Positions 8,308 to 17,314 of a stretch of DNA of 37,022 nt are shown here, piece after piece. The notes below the pieces were generated by a model. That model was not told the DNA's origin and did no database searches. It was given only the letters and a program-made list of their open reading frames with translations. How positions within the stretch are numbered: position 1 is the stretch's first letter; each line of letters begins with the position of its first letter. This DNA comes from Bacillota bacterium (lineage in GTDB: Bacteria > Bacillota > UBA5301 > JAMCQP01). The position numbers and the translations under genes were made by a program. The stretch covers positions 1-37,022 of the forward strand of contig JAMCQP010000100.1 of NCBI GenBank assembly GCA_023381695.1. Reading direction: 5' to 3'.

Positions 8308-9952
8308 GGCTGATCAGAACTTGACAATCATGCTAAGAAACCGCGCGGATTATGCCAACGGGTCTTTCAATTCTTCTCCTTCTCCTGGCCAACTGGCCAA
8401 ACGTTATGACCACTTCATCTCCTTTCTGCTGAAAAGCGTGCTGGTAGGAGTGGCGGCCGGGGCGGTGGCCGTGGCTTTCCGCCTTGCGCTTGCCAATGCG
8501 GAAACATGGCGCGAGAGGGTATTGGAATGGGCGCATCGTGTCCCAGGTTGGGGATGGCTGGTATTGCCGGTTCTGGGGGCCGTGGTTGTGGGGATAGCCG
8601 GCTGGCTTACCGATTTCGCCCCGGAAACCGCCGGCAGTGGTATTCCCCATGTTGAGGCCGTCTTGGGCCGAAAACGCAGACTAATCTGGCAGCGGGTCAT
8701 CCCTATAAAATTTCTGGCGGGAACGTTGTCTCTTGGCGCGGGGCTTTCGCTGGGGCGCGAGGGCCCCACGGTACAGATGGGCGCCGCGGCGGGGCAAGCA
8801 ATGAGCAATATGCTTCGACAATCCAAGGTGGAAGAGCTGCAACTGATTGCTTGTGGGGCAGGAGCCGGGTTGTCGGCCATTTTCAACGCGCCATTGGCCG
8901 GCGTAATCTTCGTTGTGGAAGAGTTGCGGCGAAACTTCTCGCCTTATGTGGTTGGAGGGGCTCTGGCGGCGAGCATTGCGGCGGATGTTGTGTCCCGTGC
9001 AATTCTTGGACCGCTGCCCACTTTCCGGGTGGCGCAACTACAGGCGTTGCCCCTGGCTACCTTGCCCCTTTTCCTTCTTCTGGGCGTCTTGGCCGGTCTG
9101 ATGGGCGCCGCGTTCAATGAAAGCCTGACAGGCAGCCTGGATCTGGCAGGCCGCCTCGCAGCATTTCCCCGCTGGTTGAAAGCGTCACTGGCTGCCTTTC
9201 TGGCCGGACTGGTGGGCTACGTTTTGCCGCAGGTGTTGGGGGGCGGGCATCCCTTGATCATGGTTCTTCTAAAAGAGCAAAGCAGCTTTAGCCTTGCCTG
9301 GCTACTGATCATGTTCAGCGCCAAGTTCTTGCTGACCATGGTAAGCTATAGCGCTGGTGTGCCGGGAGGGATCTTCCTGCCTTTACTTACCCTTGGCGCA
9401 TTGCTGGGTGCACTTGTCGGTCAGGCAAGCAGTCCTCTATTTCCGAGGCTTAATGGTTTGATCCCGTCATTTGCCACTGTCGGCATGGCGGCATACTTTG
9501 TGGCCGTCGTTCGCGCGCCTCTCACGGGTATTGTGCTGATTACCGAAATGACCGGCCGGTACCAGCATATGTTGCCACTGCTTTTGGCGAGCATTGTCGC
9601 TTATGTTGTCGTGGAAGCCCTGGGAAGTTTGCCCGTTTATGAAGCCCTCCTGGAGCGTCTGCCCAAAGTCGGCAAAAAAGGCGGCTCTTCGCCCTCGCTT
9701 TGGGGCGGAACGGCGGTGACGGAAGTAGTTGTGGAAAGCGGCTCAGCAGCCAGCGGCCGCCTGTTAAAAGACCTTTCCTTGCCGCCGGATTGTCTTCTGG
9801 TTGGCATACGCCGGGGCTCGCGGGAGATTATCCCCCGTGGCAACACCAGGCTTTTGGAAGGGGACGTCTTGCGAATTATCACTGGTGAAGACCGGATAGT
9901 CGCTGTTAGAGGGGAATTGACAAAGATAACTTTTTGCAGGATCATACGTTAG
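8294..9952 (+). CDS. ClC-family chloride/proton antiporter with a C-terminal TrkA-C domain
   Basis: A 552-residue ClC transporter in the cytoplasmic membrane. Signature loops are GSGIPH (114-119), GREGP (154-158) with the external gating glutamate E156, and GGIFLP in the second half. EELRR in the helix after the first filter aligns with the internal proton-transfer glutamate, so exchange rather than a passive channel is likely. The last ~80 residues form a TrkA-C (RCK-C) ligand-binding domain rather than CBS domains. The GTG start overlaps the preceding stop by 14 bases; an ATG at 8330 is an alternative. It could help with acid or osmotic homeostasis (inference). Confidence 0.85.
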   Translation: MDSSEADQNLTIMLRNRADYANGSFNSSPSPGQLAKRYDHFISFLLKSVLVGVAAGAVAVAFRLALANAETWRERVLEWAHRVPGWGWLVLPVLGAVVVGIAGWLTDFAPETAGSGIPHVEAVLGRKRRLIWQRVIPIKFLAGTLSLGAGLSLGREGPTVQMGAAAGQAMSNMLRQSKVEELQLIACGAGAGLSAIFNAPLAGVIFVVEELRRNFSPYVVGGALAASIAADVVSRAILGPLPTFRVAQLQALPLATLPLFLLLGVLAGLMGAAFNESLTGSLDLAGRLAAFPRWLKASLAAFLAGLVGYVLPQVLGGGHPLIMVLLKEQSSFSLAWLLIMFSAKFLLTMVSYSAGVPGGIFLPLLTLGALLGALVGQASSPLFPRLNGLIPSFATVGMAAYFVAVVRAPLTGIVLITEMTGRYQHMLPLLLASIVAYVVVEALGSLPVYEALLERLPKVGKKGGSSPSLWGGTAVTEVVVESGSAASGRLLKDLSLPPDCLLVGIRRGSREIIPRGNTRLLEGDVLRIITGEDRIVAVRGELTKITFCRIIR

Positions 9953-9991
9953 GCAGGGCAGTTATTGCGGAAAACGGCAGAAAATGAAACA

Positions 9992-10018
9992 AGCATGCCG
10001 TTTCTCAAGAGGCATGCT
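9992..10018 (-). terminator. Terminator of rpmB
   Basis: Perfect 8-bp stem AGCATGCC/GGCATGCT with an 11-base loop. On the minus strand it is followed by a T-rich tract (TTGTTTCATTTTC). It lies about 30 bases after the rpmB stop and also separates rpmB from the convergent ClC gene. Confidence 0.6.
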
Positions 10019-10050
10019 CGTGTTGGCCAAAACAACAGGTTCAGATACAG

Positions 10051-10242
10051 TCAAACCGCCCTTTGCACCTTGCCGGCTTTCAGGCACTTGGTGCAGACAT
10101 TCACCCTTTTGGGGGCGCCATCCACCATGATCCGGACCTTCTGCAAGTTCGGCAGCCAGCGCCTTTTGGTCTTGATGTTCGAGTGACTTACCAGATTCCC
10201 GGTCTGCGGTATCTTACCACAAACGGCACATTCCTTTGCCAT
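10051..10242 (-). CDS. rpmB: 50S ribosomal protein L28
   Basis: A 63-residue ribosomal protein of the large subunit. It starts [10 protein letters not shown] and has two CxxC pairs (CAVC and CTKC), so it is the zinc-binding form. RWLPNLQKV is typical of L28. Two adjacent ATG codons are available; the second is chosen because it gives the normal N-terminus and a seven-base spacing from GGAGGT. It is transcribed alone on the minus strand, the usual arrangement next to the Asp23-DAK block in Firmicutes. Confidence 0.93.
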   Translation of the reverse strand: MAKECAVCGKIPQTGNLVSHSNIKTKRRWLPNLQKVRIMVDGAPKRVNVCTKCLKAGKVQRAV

Positions 10243-10344
10243 CATTGCCACCTCCTACCGCTTTTGCCCGTCCCTGGGCGCCGCGGCACCCAGACATCCT
10301 GTCAAATGCCATGCCAACTGATATGTTGCCAACCATACTTCACC

Positions 10345-10373
10345 ATTTTAACACATGCTCCGAAAGCTGGCAA
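10345..10373 (-). promoter_or_regulatory. Promoter of rpmB
   Basis: On the minus strand TTGCCA (10368-10373) and TAAAAT (10345-10350) are separated by 17 bases, about 100 bases upstream of the rpmB start. The ~300-base gap between rpmB and the next gene is explained by this promoter and a possible plus-strand TATAAT at 10452-10457 that would serve the DUF1858 gene. Nothing else was found there. Confidence 0.5.
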
Positions 10374-10544
10374 GTAGGATCTTCTTTTCGGGCCCGGCCT
10401 CGAAAGTCATCCGCCTGAAGTCATCCATCTTTAGAAGGGTGATCGCTTGCATATAATAGCCCAGGAGGAGTTTCGGATTTTGCGGCGAAATAATTGAAAT
10501 GGCGTTCCCATGCCCTGGCAAATAGCGAGTGGGGAGGGTCTGGC

Positions 10545-10748
10545 TTGACAATCTCGAAGAAGATGACCATTCTCGAAGTTTTGCAGATCCACCCTCGGGC
10601 TCGCGAGGTGTTGGTTAAACATGGCATGGGGTGCATAGCCTGCATGGGAGCCACCATGGAGACCATCGAAAGCGGGGCTCGCATGCACGGGGTGGATCCG
10701 GAGACGGTGGTCAAGGAGATCAATGCCTTGCTCGCCAGTTCCAAATGA
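10545..10748 (+). CDS. DUF1858 small redox-disulfide protein
   Basis: A 67-residue protein matching the DUF1858 family (hybrid-cluster-protein-associated redox disulfide domain). It contains the helix-loop pattern MTILEVLQIHPRAREVL and the conserved GCIACMG with a CxxC pair at about residues 29-32. Function in the family is not settled; a thiol redox or metal role is assumed. The start is TTG preceded by GGGAGGG at seven bases; the ATG six codons on is an alternative. It has its own terminator and stands alone. Confidence 0.75.
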   Translation: MTISKKMTILEVLQIHPRAREVLVKHGMGCIACMGATMETIESGARMHGVDPETVVKEINALLASSK

Positions 10749-10774
10749 GAAGAAGAAACTGTGTCTGCCGTAAT

Positions 10775-10808
10775 GAGCGAAGAACGCAGCTTCTCGCTCA
10801 ATTTTTTT
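10775..10808 (+). terminator. Rho-independent terminator after the DUF1858 gene
   Basis: GAGCGAAGAA pairs with TTCTCGCTC with one bulged base around a short loop, and is followed by a run of seven T. It isolates the small redox gene from the Asp23 operon. Confidence 0.75.
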
Positions 10809-10858
10809 AATGCTGAAATCCTGAGCTTCTCTGGCAGAAAAGTACCGGGGGGAAGAAA

Positions 10859-11236
10859 ATGGGCAAAGAGATGAGCAACGAACTTGGACAGATTAACATT
10901 TCCGACGAGGTGATCGGGATCATCGCCGGTGTTGCTGCCACGGAATGTTACGGTCTGGTGGGGATGGCGTCCCGAAACATCCAGGATGGCATTGCGGAAT
11001 TGTTGCGCCGGGAGCATCTGAACCGGGGGGTCGAGGTGCGCCTCGAGGGCGACCGGCTGATGATCGATCTTTACATCATCGTGGAGTACGGGGTCAACAT
11101 CTCGGAAGTGGCCCACAACGTGATGGAAAAGGTAAAATACACCGTGGAAAATGTCGTGGGACTCAACGTGGCCAAGGTAAATATCCGGGTGCAAGGGGTT
11201 CGGGTGGCATCGGAGATGGCCAAACGCCGTGAGTGA
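10859..11236 (+). CDS. Asp23/Gls24 family protein
   Basis: A 125-residue Asp23/Gls24 (DUF322) protein of the small single-domain type found just upstream of the DAK gene in most Firmicutes (YloU-like). ISDEVIGIIAGVAATECYG and VAKVNIRVQGV are typical stretches. Members are linked to cell-envelope stress; the molecular role is unclear, though the fixed position before fakA suggests a link with lipid metabolism. The ATG start follows GGGGGGAAG. Its end overlaps the open frame of fakA, though the chosen fakA start lies 31 bases after its stop. Confidence 0.88.
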   Translation: MGKEMSNELGQINISDEVIGIIAGVAATECYGLVGMASRNIQDGIAELLRREHLNRGVEVRLEGDRLMIDLYIIVEYGVNISEVAHNVMEKVKYTVENVVGLNVAKVNIRVQGVRVASEMAKRRE

Positions 11237-11267
11237 TCGGAGCATTTCTGACTGGGAGGTTTCGAAC

Positions 11268-13094
11268 TTGCAAACGGAGTACCTCAACGGAGCAGAGCTT
11301 AAAGCCATGTTTCAGGCGGCCAGCAGCTGGCTGGGCGTCAATAAAGAAGCCATCGACGCATTAAACGTGTTTCCGGTGCCGGACGGCGACACGGGAACCA
11401 ACATGTACCTCACGCTGATGGCCGCAGTCCGGGAGGTGGAAAAGCTTAAGACCGATTCGGTGGCCAAAGTGGCCGAAGCAGCTTCGCACGGGGCATTGAT
11501 GGGCGCCCGGGGAAATTCGGGGGTGATTCTTTCCCAGCTCTTGCGTGGTTTTGCCAGGCAGGTGAGCGGAAAGGATACCATCAATGCCGAGGAGCTGGCG
11601 CGCGGGCTGGTGGCCGCGTCACAAAAGGCTTACCAGGCCGTGATGAAACCCATCGAGGGCACCATCCTCACCGTGGCGCGGGAAGCGGCGAATGAGGCGA
11701 TGGCGGCCGCCAAAAAAGGCGGGAATATCCTGGCGGTGCTCCAGGCTAATCTGCTCAAGGCCGAACAGACCCTGGCCCAGACGCCCAGGATGCTGGCGGT
11801 CCTGAGGGAGGCCGGCGTGGTGGATGCCGGCGGCAAGGGGCTGGTGGTGGCCCTGGAAGGGGCTTTGCGGGTGCTTCAGGGTGGCGGGCAGGTCAACTGG
11901 GATTCGGTGGCCGCCGAAAAGAAACAGGAGGATCTGGCCGCCAGCCAGAAGCCAAAAGAAAATTTTAATATCACGGCCAAAGTGGTGGATGAAAACGTCT
12001 CGCTGGAATTCCACTACTGTACCGAATTTCTCCTGCGGGGACGGGATCTGCCCCTGGATCAGATCCGGCGCAAACTGACGCCGCTGGGCGACTGCCTGTT
12101 GGTGGTGGGAGAACCGGAGCTGGCGAAGATCCATGTGCACACCAACCACCCGGGGGAGGTGCTGGAATATTGCGGAAAACTCGGGGACATGCTGGAAATC
12201 GCCATAAACAACATGGTGGAGCAGAGCAAGGAACGCACCGCCCGCCTGGAGGAGAAGAACCACCAGACGCAGGGATCCAAGGAAGTTGCCGGACTGGCCA
12301 ACGTGGCCAATGCCAGGGCGGCCGGCAATAAGGCGGATAACGGCAAGGGCGGAAAGATTTTGCCCTTGCGGTCGGCCAACAGGCCCCTGGCGGCGCCGGC
12401 CGAGGCGACGGCCCGGCGGCCCGCGCCATCGCCCGTCAAGGAGATCGGGGTGGTGACGGTGGTGGTCGGCGACGGCTTGCAAAAGATCTTTACCAGCCTG
12501 GGCGCCGATACGATCGTTCAGGGCGGGCAGACGATGAACCCCAGCACCGAGGAACTGCTCCAGGCGGTGGAATCGGTGAACGCTTCCAAGATCTTTATCC
12601 TGCCCAACAACGGGAATGTGGTCATGACCGCCGGCCAGGTCAAGGAATTGACGAAAAAGGAGGTCGTGGTCATTCCCACCAAGACCATCCCGCAGGGACT
12701 TTCGGCCATGGTGGCCTTTGATTCTTCCAGGGGGGTCCCCGAAAACCAGGCGGCCATGGTGAAAACGGTTGAGGGGGTGAAAACCGGCGAAATCACCTAC
12801 GCGGTGCGGAATTCGAAGTTCAACGGCGTCGAAATCTCCGAAATGGACATCATCGGCCTTTTTGACGGCCAGATTAAAGCGGTGGGCAAGAATATCAACG
12901 AGGTGGCCGGAGCACTTTTAAAACAGATGGTGGATGGGCGATCGGAGGTCATCTCGATCTATTATGGCCATGATGTGGATTCCAAAGAGGCCCAGGACCT
13001 TCTGGAAAAGGTCAGGCGCGATTACCCCGGCCGGGAGGTCGAGCTTCACGCCGGTGGGCAGCCTCTATATTATTATATCCTTTCTGTGGAGTGA
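11268..13094 (+). CDS. fakA: Fatty acid kinase subunit A (DAK1/DAK2 protein, YloV-type)
   Basis: The ATP-binding kinase component that phosphorylates fatty acids presented by a FakB (DegV) protein, giving acyl-phosphate for PlsX/PlsY. The 608-residue product has a DhaL-type nucleotide domain with PDGDTGTNM at about 39-46 and GARGNSGVILSQ at about 80-91. A middle domain and a C-terminal DAK1-like half with PNNGNVVMTA follow. An Ala/Pro/Lys-rich linker separates the halves at about 340-390, which makes the protein longer than the usual ~550. The TTG start has GGGAGG at eight bases. The next gene is a DegV protein, and plsX lies 8 kb downstream. Confidence 0.85.
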   Translation: MQTEYLNGAELKAMFQAASSWLGVNKEAIDALNVFPVPDGDTGTNMYLTLMAAVREVEKLKTDSVAKVAEAASHGALMGARGNSGVILSQLLRGFARQVSGKDTINAEELARGLVAASQKAYQAVMKPIEGTILTVAREAANEAMAAAKKGGNILAVLQANLLKAEQTLAQTPRMLAVLREAGVVDAGGKGLVVALEGALRVLQGGGQVNWDSVAAEKKQEDLAASQKPKENFNITAKVVDENVSLEFHYCTEFLLRGRDLPLDQIRRKLTPLGDCLLVVGEPELAKIHVHTNHPGEVLEYCGKLGDMLEIAINNMVEQSKERTARLEEKNHQTQGSKEVAGLANVANARAAGNKADNGKGGKILPLRSANRPLAAPAEATARRPAPSPVKEIGVVTVVVGDGLQKIFTSLGADTIVQGGQTMNPSTEELLQAVESVNASKIFILPNNGNVVMTAGQVKELTKKEVVVIPTKTIPQGLSAMVAFDSSRGVPENQAAMVKTVEGVKTGEITYAVRNSKFNGVEISEMDIIGLFDGQIKAVGKNINEVAGALLKQMVDGRSEVISIYYGHDVDSKEAQDLLEKVRRDYPGREVELHAGGQPLYYYILSVE

Positions 13095-13123
13095 AACGGG
13101 CATTACCTTGAGGGGGGAAGAAT

Positions 13124-13966
13124 GTGCAGCCAGTCAAAATCGTGACCGACAGTACTTCCGATCTTCCGGAGGATCTGGTCAAAAAGCACGGGATCAAGAT
13201 CGTGCCGCTGAATGTGCATTTTGGGGAAGAAGTTTTTCAGGATGGCGTGGATCTCTGGCCGGAGGAATTTTATTTGAAGTTGCGCGCCAGTTCCCACTTG
13301 CCGCGCACCTCCCAACCTTCGCCGGGCCTCTTTGCCGAAACCTACCGGCAACTGGCGGCGGACGGTTCGGCGCTCGTCTCCATTCACCTTTCCGCCAAAC
13401 TGAGCGGGACTCTTCAGTCGGCCCAAATGGCCAAAGAGATGCTGCCGGATCTGGACATCACGGTGATCGACTCCGGGACCGTGTGCACTCCCCTGGGCAT
13501 GGTGGCGATTGCCGCCGCCGAAGCGGCCAACGGCGGGGCGGATAGAGATGCGGTGATCGCGGCCACCCGCCAGGCCATGAAGGATACCGAGGTATATTTT
13601 GTGGTGGATACCCTGGAATATCTCCAGATGAACGGGAGGATCGGCCGCGCCACGGCGATGGTGGGCTCTCTCCTCAGCGTTAAACCGCTTCTGACCATTG
13701 ATGGAGGAGAGGTCACCCCGGTGGAAAAGATCCGGGGAAAGACCAGGGCGATTGACCGGATCTTTGAACTGATCCGCCAGGAGGTGGGGGGGCGCCGGGT
13801 GCGGATGGCGATCGTGACCACCGCGGAGGCGGAAGAGGCGAAAGACCTTGCGGCGCGCGCCCGGCAGGAGTTGCCCTGCCAGGACGTGATCATCTCCAAT
13901 ATCGGCGCGGTGATCGGGTCACATGTCGGACCCGGTACGGTGGCGATTGGTTATCAGTTTGTATAA
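13124..13966 (+). CDS. DegV family fatty-acid-binding protein (FakB-like)
   Basis: A 280-residue DegV protein. These bind one fatty acid and present it to FakA for phosphorylation. Typical motifs are VTDSTSDLPEDL at the N-terminus, PRTSQPSPG with the head-group-binding Thr-Ser, SAKLSGT and the GTVCTPLGM region. The GTG start follows GGGGGGAAG; an overlapping ATG three bases earlier is in another frame. It is 30 bases after fakA, so the pair is probably a single FakA/FakB kinase unit. Acyl-chain preference cannot be read from sequence. Confidence 0.85.
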   Translation: MQPVKIVTDSTSDLPEDLVKKHGIKIVPLNVHFGEEVFQDGVDLWPEEFYLKLRASSHLPRTSQPSPGLFAETYRQLAADGSALVSIHLSAKLSGTLQSAQMAKEMLPDLDITVIDSGTVCTPLGMVAIAAAEAANGGADRDAVIAATRQAMKDTEVYFVVDTLEYLQMNGRIGRATAMVGSLLSVKPLLTIDGGEVTPVEKIRGKTRAIDRIFELIRQEVGGRRVRMAIVTTAEAEEAKDLAARARQELPCQDVIISNIGAVIGSHVGPGTVAIGYQFV

Positions 13967-13992
13967 GAAATCTTTTGTTGAAGGGTTCCTTT

Positions 13993-14043
13993 GCAGCCAC
14001 TTGAAAAAGCCAGGGGACGGACCTGGCTTTGATTGGTGGCTGC
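13993..14043 (+). other. Large two-tier hairpin in the recG leader
   Basis: An outer 8-bp stem (GCAGCCAC 13993-14000 with GTGGCTGC 14036-14043) encloses a 5+5 base internal loop. An inner perfect 9-bp stem follows (AAAGCCAGG 14006-14014 with CCTGGCTTT 14022-14030) with a 7-base loop. All 17 pairs are Watson-Crick. No T-run follows, so it is not a textbook terminator. It lies 27 bases after the degV stop and 49 bases before recG. It may be a terminator/attenuator, a processing site or an RNA regulatory element. Confidence 0.6.
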
Positions 14044-14092
14044 CTTGGCTCTTGAGATGGGCACGGGCGGCGCAGGCGACAGGTGACTTCAG

Positions 14093-16177
14093 ATGGGATT
14101 GGAAGAGACCAGCGTGGAAAAGGTGAAAGGAATCGGGGCCGCACGGGCGAAACAGCTGGAACGCCTGGGGATCCGGTCGGTGGACGACCTGCTCAACCAC
14201 CTGCCGCGCCGCTACCAGGATATGCGGCAGATTGTGCCCCTGGCCCAGGTCAAGCTCCAGGACACCGTGACAGTGCGCGGCCAGGTGATGGCCCTCCAGG
14301 AACGAAGGGCCCAACGCCGGCAGAATCTGATCCTGACCAAGGCCATCCTCTCCGACGGTTCGGGCCAGTTGAACCTGATCTGGTTTACGCGCGGGTGGCG
14401 AACCCCATCCTTTATTCGCCAGCAGGTGCGGGTGGGGGCTACTTTGGTGGCCTATGGCAAGATCGAGACCGACGGCAGCCAGTTTCTCCTCAAAAACCCG
14501 ATCTGGGAGGCCGTGAGCGAGGAGAATTCACTGCATACCGGCCGGTTGGTACCGGTCTACCCGTTAACGGAAAACCTGCCGGTAAAGATCTTGCGGCGGG
14601 CCATCTGGCAGGCGTTGGACGATTATGGGCCGGCGCTGGCGGATGCCTTGCCGCCGTCCCTGATCTCCTCAAGAGGCCTGATGCCGCGGCCGGCCGCGGT
14701 CCGGCAGCTCCATTTTCCGGACAGCTGGGAGCAACTGGAGCGGGCCCGGCGCCGGATCATCTTTGAAGAATTCTTTCTCCTGCAGCTGGGGCTGGCGGTT
14801 CGCAAGCGCTGGCTAAAGGCGCCGGAGAAGGGCGTTAGCCACCGTGACGACGGGGTTTTGGCGGGAAAGTTTTACAGTCTTTTGCCGTATGAGTTGACCC
14901 GGTCGCAAAAGCGGGCCATCGGCGAGATCTTTGCGGATATGGAGGCTACCAGGCCGATGCAGCGCCTGATCCAGGGGGATGTAGGATCGGGCAAGACCGT
15001 GGTGGCGGCCGCGGCCCTGATCAAGGCGGCGGCCAGCGGCTACCAGGGGGCGTTGATGGCGCCCACCGAGATCCTGGCCGAGCAGCACTTCGCCTCACTG
15101 GGGGGGAAGTTTGCGGCGTTGGGGATCCGCCCGGCGCTCCTGGTGGGCGGCTTGCCCCGGGCCAGGCGGGAGGAGATTGTCGCCGGCCTGGCCAGCGGGG
15201 AGATCCAGATCGTCATCGGCACCCAGGCGCTGATCCAGGAAGCGGTTGCCTTTGCGCGTCTGGGCCTGGCGGTGGTGGACGAGCAGCATCGGTTCGGCGT
15301 GAGGCAACGAGCGGGGTTTAAGGCCAAGGGGCAGGCGCCGGATCTGCTGGTGATGACGGCCACGCCCATTCCGAGGACGCTGGCTCTGTGCGTGTATGGC
15401 GATCTGGATATCACGGTGCTGGACGAACTGCCGCCCGGCCGCCGGCAAGTGCTCACCAAGTTTGTTTCCGCCCTCCGGCGGGAGAAGGTGTATGCCTTTG
15501 TAAGGGGGCAGGTAGCCGCGGGCCGGCAGGCATATCTCGTCTATCCTCTGGTGGAGGAGACGGAGACAAGCCAGGCGGGGGCGGTGGAAGCTTTTGAGAA
15601 CCTTCGCCGGGGGGCTTTTGCCGGCTTTAAGGTCGGTCTGTTGCACGGGCGCCTTTCATCCGCGGAAAAAGAAGACACCATGCGGGCTTTCCGGGACGGG
15701 CAACTCCAGATCCTGGTGGCCACCACGGTGGTGGAGGTGGGCGTAAACGTGCCCAATGCCACCGTGATGGTGGTGGAGGAGGCCGACCGTTTCGGGCTGG
15801 CGCAGTTGCACCAGTTGCGGGGCCGGGTGGGCCGGGGCCAGGACCAGTCCTATTGCATTCTCGTGGCCGATCCTTCCACCCCGGAGGGCAGGGCCAGAAT
15901 GCAGGCCATGCTCGAAACCTCCGATGGGTTCCGGATTGCCGAAGCGGATCTGAGGCTCAGGGGGCCCGGAGAATTTTTTGGCACAAGGCAACATGGGCTT
16001 CCCGAACTCAGGGTGGCGGATCTCACCCGGGACCTGGAGCAACTGGTGGAGGCCAGAAGGGCCGCCTTTGCCCTGATTCAGGCGGATCCGGATCTTTCGT
16101 CGCCGGAGCACAAGACGCTGCGCGACGCCTTGTTGAAACGGTTTGGTGAACGCCTTGCCCTTGCGGATCTGATATAA
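14093..16177 (+). CDS. recG: ATP-dependent DNA helicase RecG
   Basis: Branch-migrating helicase acting on stalled forks and Holliday junctions. The 694-residue length is normal. An N-terminal helix-hairpin region and OB-fold wedge domain (about 1-250) precede the helicase core. Motifs are Walker A GDVGSGKT (about 296-303), DEQH (about 396-399), TATPIPRTLAL, and the C-terminal VATTVVEVGVNVPNA and QLRGRVGRG. The ATG start follows AGGTGA. It precedes rsmD by 12 bases, the standard Firmicute order. Confidence 0.95.
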   Translation: MGLEETSVEKVKGIGAARAKQLERLGIRSVDDLLNHLPRRYQDMRQIVPLAQVKLQDTVTVRGQVMALQERRAQRRQNLILTKAILSDGSGQLNLIWFTRGWRTPSFIRQQVRVGATLVAYGKIETDGSQFLLKNPIWEAVSEENSLHTGRLVPVYPLTENLPVKILRRAIWQALDDYGPALADALPPSLISSRGLMPRPAAVRQLHFPDSWEQLERARRRIIFEEFFLLQLGLAVRKRWLKAPEKGVSHRDDGVLAGKFYSLLPYELTRSQKRAIGEIFADMEATRPMQRLIQGDVGSGKTVVAAAALIKAAASGYQGALMAPTEILAEQHFASLGGKFAALGIRPALLVGGLPRARREEIVAGLASGEIQIVIGTQALIQEAVAFARLGLAVVDEQHRFGVRQRAGFKAKGQAPDLLVMTATPIPRTLALCVYGDLDITVLDELPPGRRQVLTKFVSALRREKVYAFVRGQVAAGRQAYLVYPLVEETETSQAGAVEAFENLRRGAFAGFKVGLLHGRLSSAEKEDTMRAFRDGQLQILVATTVVEVGVNVPNATVMVVEEADRFGLAQLHQLRGRVGRGQDQSYCILVADPSTPEGRARMQAMLETSDGFRIAEADLRLRGPGEFFGTRQHGLPELRVADLTRDLEQLVEARRAAFALIQADPDLSSPEHKTLRDALLKRFGERLALADLI

Positions 16178-16189
16178 GGGGGAAGACCA

Positions 16190-16759
16190 GTGAGGGTGAT
16201 TGCCGGCTTGGCCAAAGGTTGCCGGCTCAAGAGCCCCGAGGGGCGGGGGACCAGGCCCACGGCGGATCGGGTCAAGGAGTCGCTTTTTGCCATTCTTTCA
16301 CCTTATGTGCTGGATGCCAGGGTGCTGGATCTCTTCGCCGGCACCGGCAATCTGGGGATCGAGGCTTTGAGCAGGGGAGCCGGGGCGGCGGTCTTTGTGG
16401 AGAAGAACCGGGCGGCCGTAAAGACGATCCGCGAAAATCTGGCCACCACCGGCCTGGCGGCGGAAGCGGCGGTGATGGCGGGCGACTGCCGTCAAGTACT
16501 CTCCCGGTGGCCGGGTTCCCTGCCGGGCAATCTGGCTTCCGCCAGATTTGATCTGGTCCTGATCGATCCGCCCTACGGGCAGGAACTGGCGGATCTCACG
16601 CTGGGGATTCTGGGGACCTGGGCCTTTCTTGCCCCGGAAGCGGTGGTGGTGGCCGAGCATGGCAACCACGACCGGATTGCGGGATGCTACGGCGATCTTG
16701 AGCAGTGGCGGCAGGAAAGATATGGGGAGACGATCCTGAGCTTTTTCCGAAGACGATGA
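16190..16759 (+). CDS. rsmD: 16S rRNA (guanine966-N2)-methyltransferase RsmD
   Basis: SAM-dependent methyltransferase that modifies G966 of 16S rRNA. The 189-residue product has RPTADRVKESLF near the N-terminus, the SAM motif DLFAGTGNLGIEALSRGA and the catalytic DPPY. The GTG start is preceded by GGGGGAAG. It is directly followed by coaD. Confidence 0.93.
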   Translation: MRVIAGLAKGCRLKSPEGRGTRPTADRVKESLFAILSPYVLDARVLDLFAGTGNLGIEALSRGAGAAVFVEKNRAAVKTIRENLATTGLAAEAAVMAGDCRQVLSRWPGSLPGNLASARFDLVLIDPPYGQELADLTLGILGTWAFLAPEAVVVAEHGNHDRIAGCYGDLEQWRQERYGETILSFFRRR

Positions 16760-16769
16760 GGAGGGTGTT

Positions 16770-17255
16770 ATGTTGAGAACGGTGATCTGCCCCGGGAGTT
16801 TTGATCCGGTGACCAACGGACACCTCGATATCTTGGAAAGGACCTCGGTGCTTTTTGACCGGATCATCGTTGCGGTGGGGGGAAACCCGTACAAGGAGCC
16901 TCTTTTCAGCATCGCTGAACGAATCCAGATGATCCGCGAGGCCACCAGGCACCTGAGCAATGTGGAGGTGGAAGCTTTTGAAGGACTTACGGTCAATTAT
17001 GCGAAAGAAAAAGGGGCGATCGCCATCCTGCGCGGGCTCAGGGTAAACTCCGATTTTGAGTACGAATTCATGATGGCTTCCATGAACCGAAAACTGGAGC
17101 CGAAGATCGAAAACATATTTATGATGACCTCAAATGCCTACGCTTATCTCAGTTCATCGGCGGTAAAGGAGGTGGCGAGCCTGGGAGGGGACGTGACGGA
17201 CCTGGTTCCCGAGCACGTGGCTGTTAAGTTAAACGAGAAATTTACGAAGATCTAG
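16770..17255 (+). CDS. coaD: Phosphopantetheine adenylyltransferase
   Basis: Penultimate step of coenzyme A synthesis, 4'-phosphopantetheine plus ATP to dephospho-CoA. The 161-residue product has the nucleotidyltransferase motif GSFDPVTNGHLDI with TxGH and the C-terminal SSSAVKEVA, a variant of the ISSTxVK motif. The ATG follows GAGGAGGG. It supplies CoA precursors for the acyl carrier protein system encoded downstream. Confidence 0.94.
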   Translation: MLRTVICPGSFDPVTNGHLDILERTSVLFDRIIVAVGGNPYKEPLFSIAERIQMIREATRHLSNVEVEAFEGLTVNYAKEKGAIAILRGLRVNSDFEYEFMMASMNRKLEPKIENIFMMTSNAYAYLSSSAVKEVASLGGDVTDLVPEHVAVKLNEKFTKI

Positions 17256-17314
17256 ATGGATCCTTGGGCATGAAGGGCTGAAGCTAATTTTATGAAATGG
17301 GGGGGCGATGGAAC

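Noticed and set aside
8320-8326. TTGACA-like box before the ClC gene
   Set aside because: No -10 element at a suitable distance, and it lies inside the likely coding region of the ClC gene.
11619-12482. Long minus-strand open frame opposite fakA
   Set aside because: Antisense shadow with repetitive His, Gln, Arg and Gly content and no family features.
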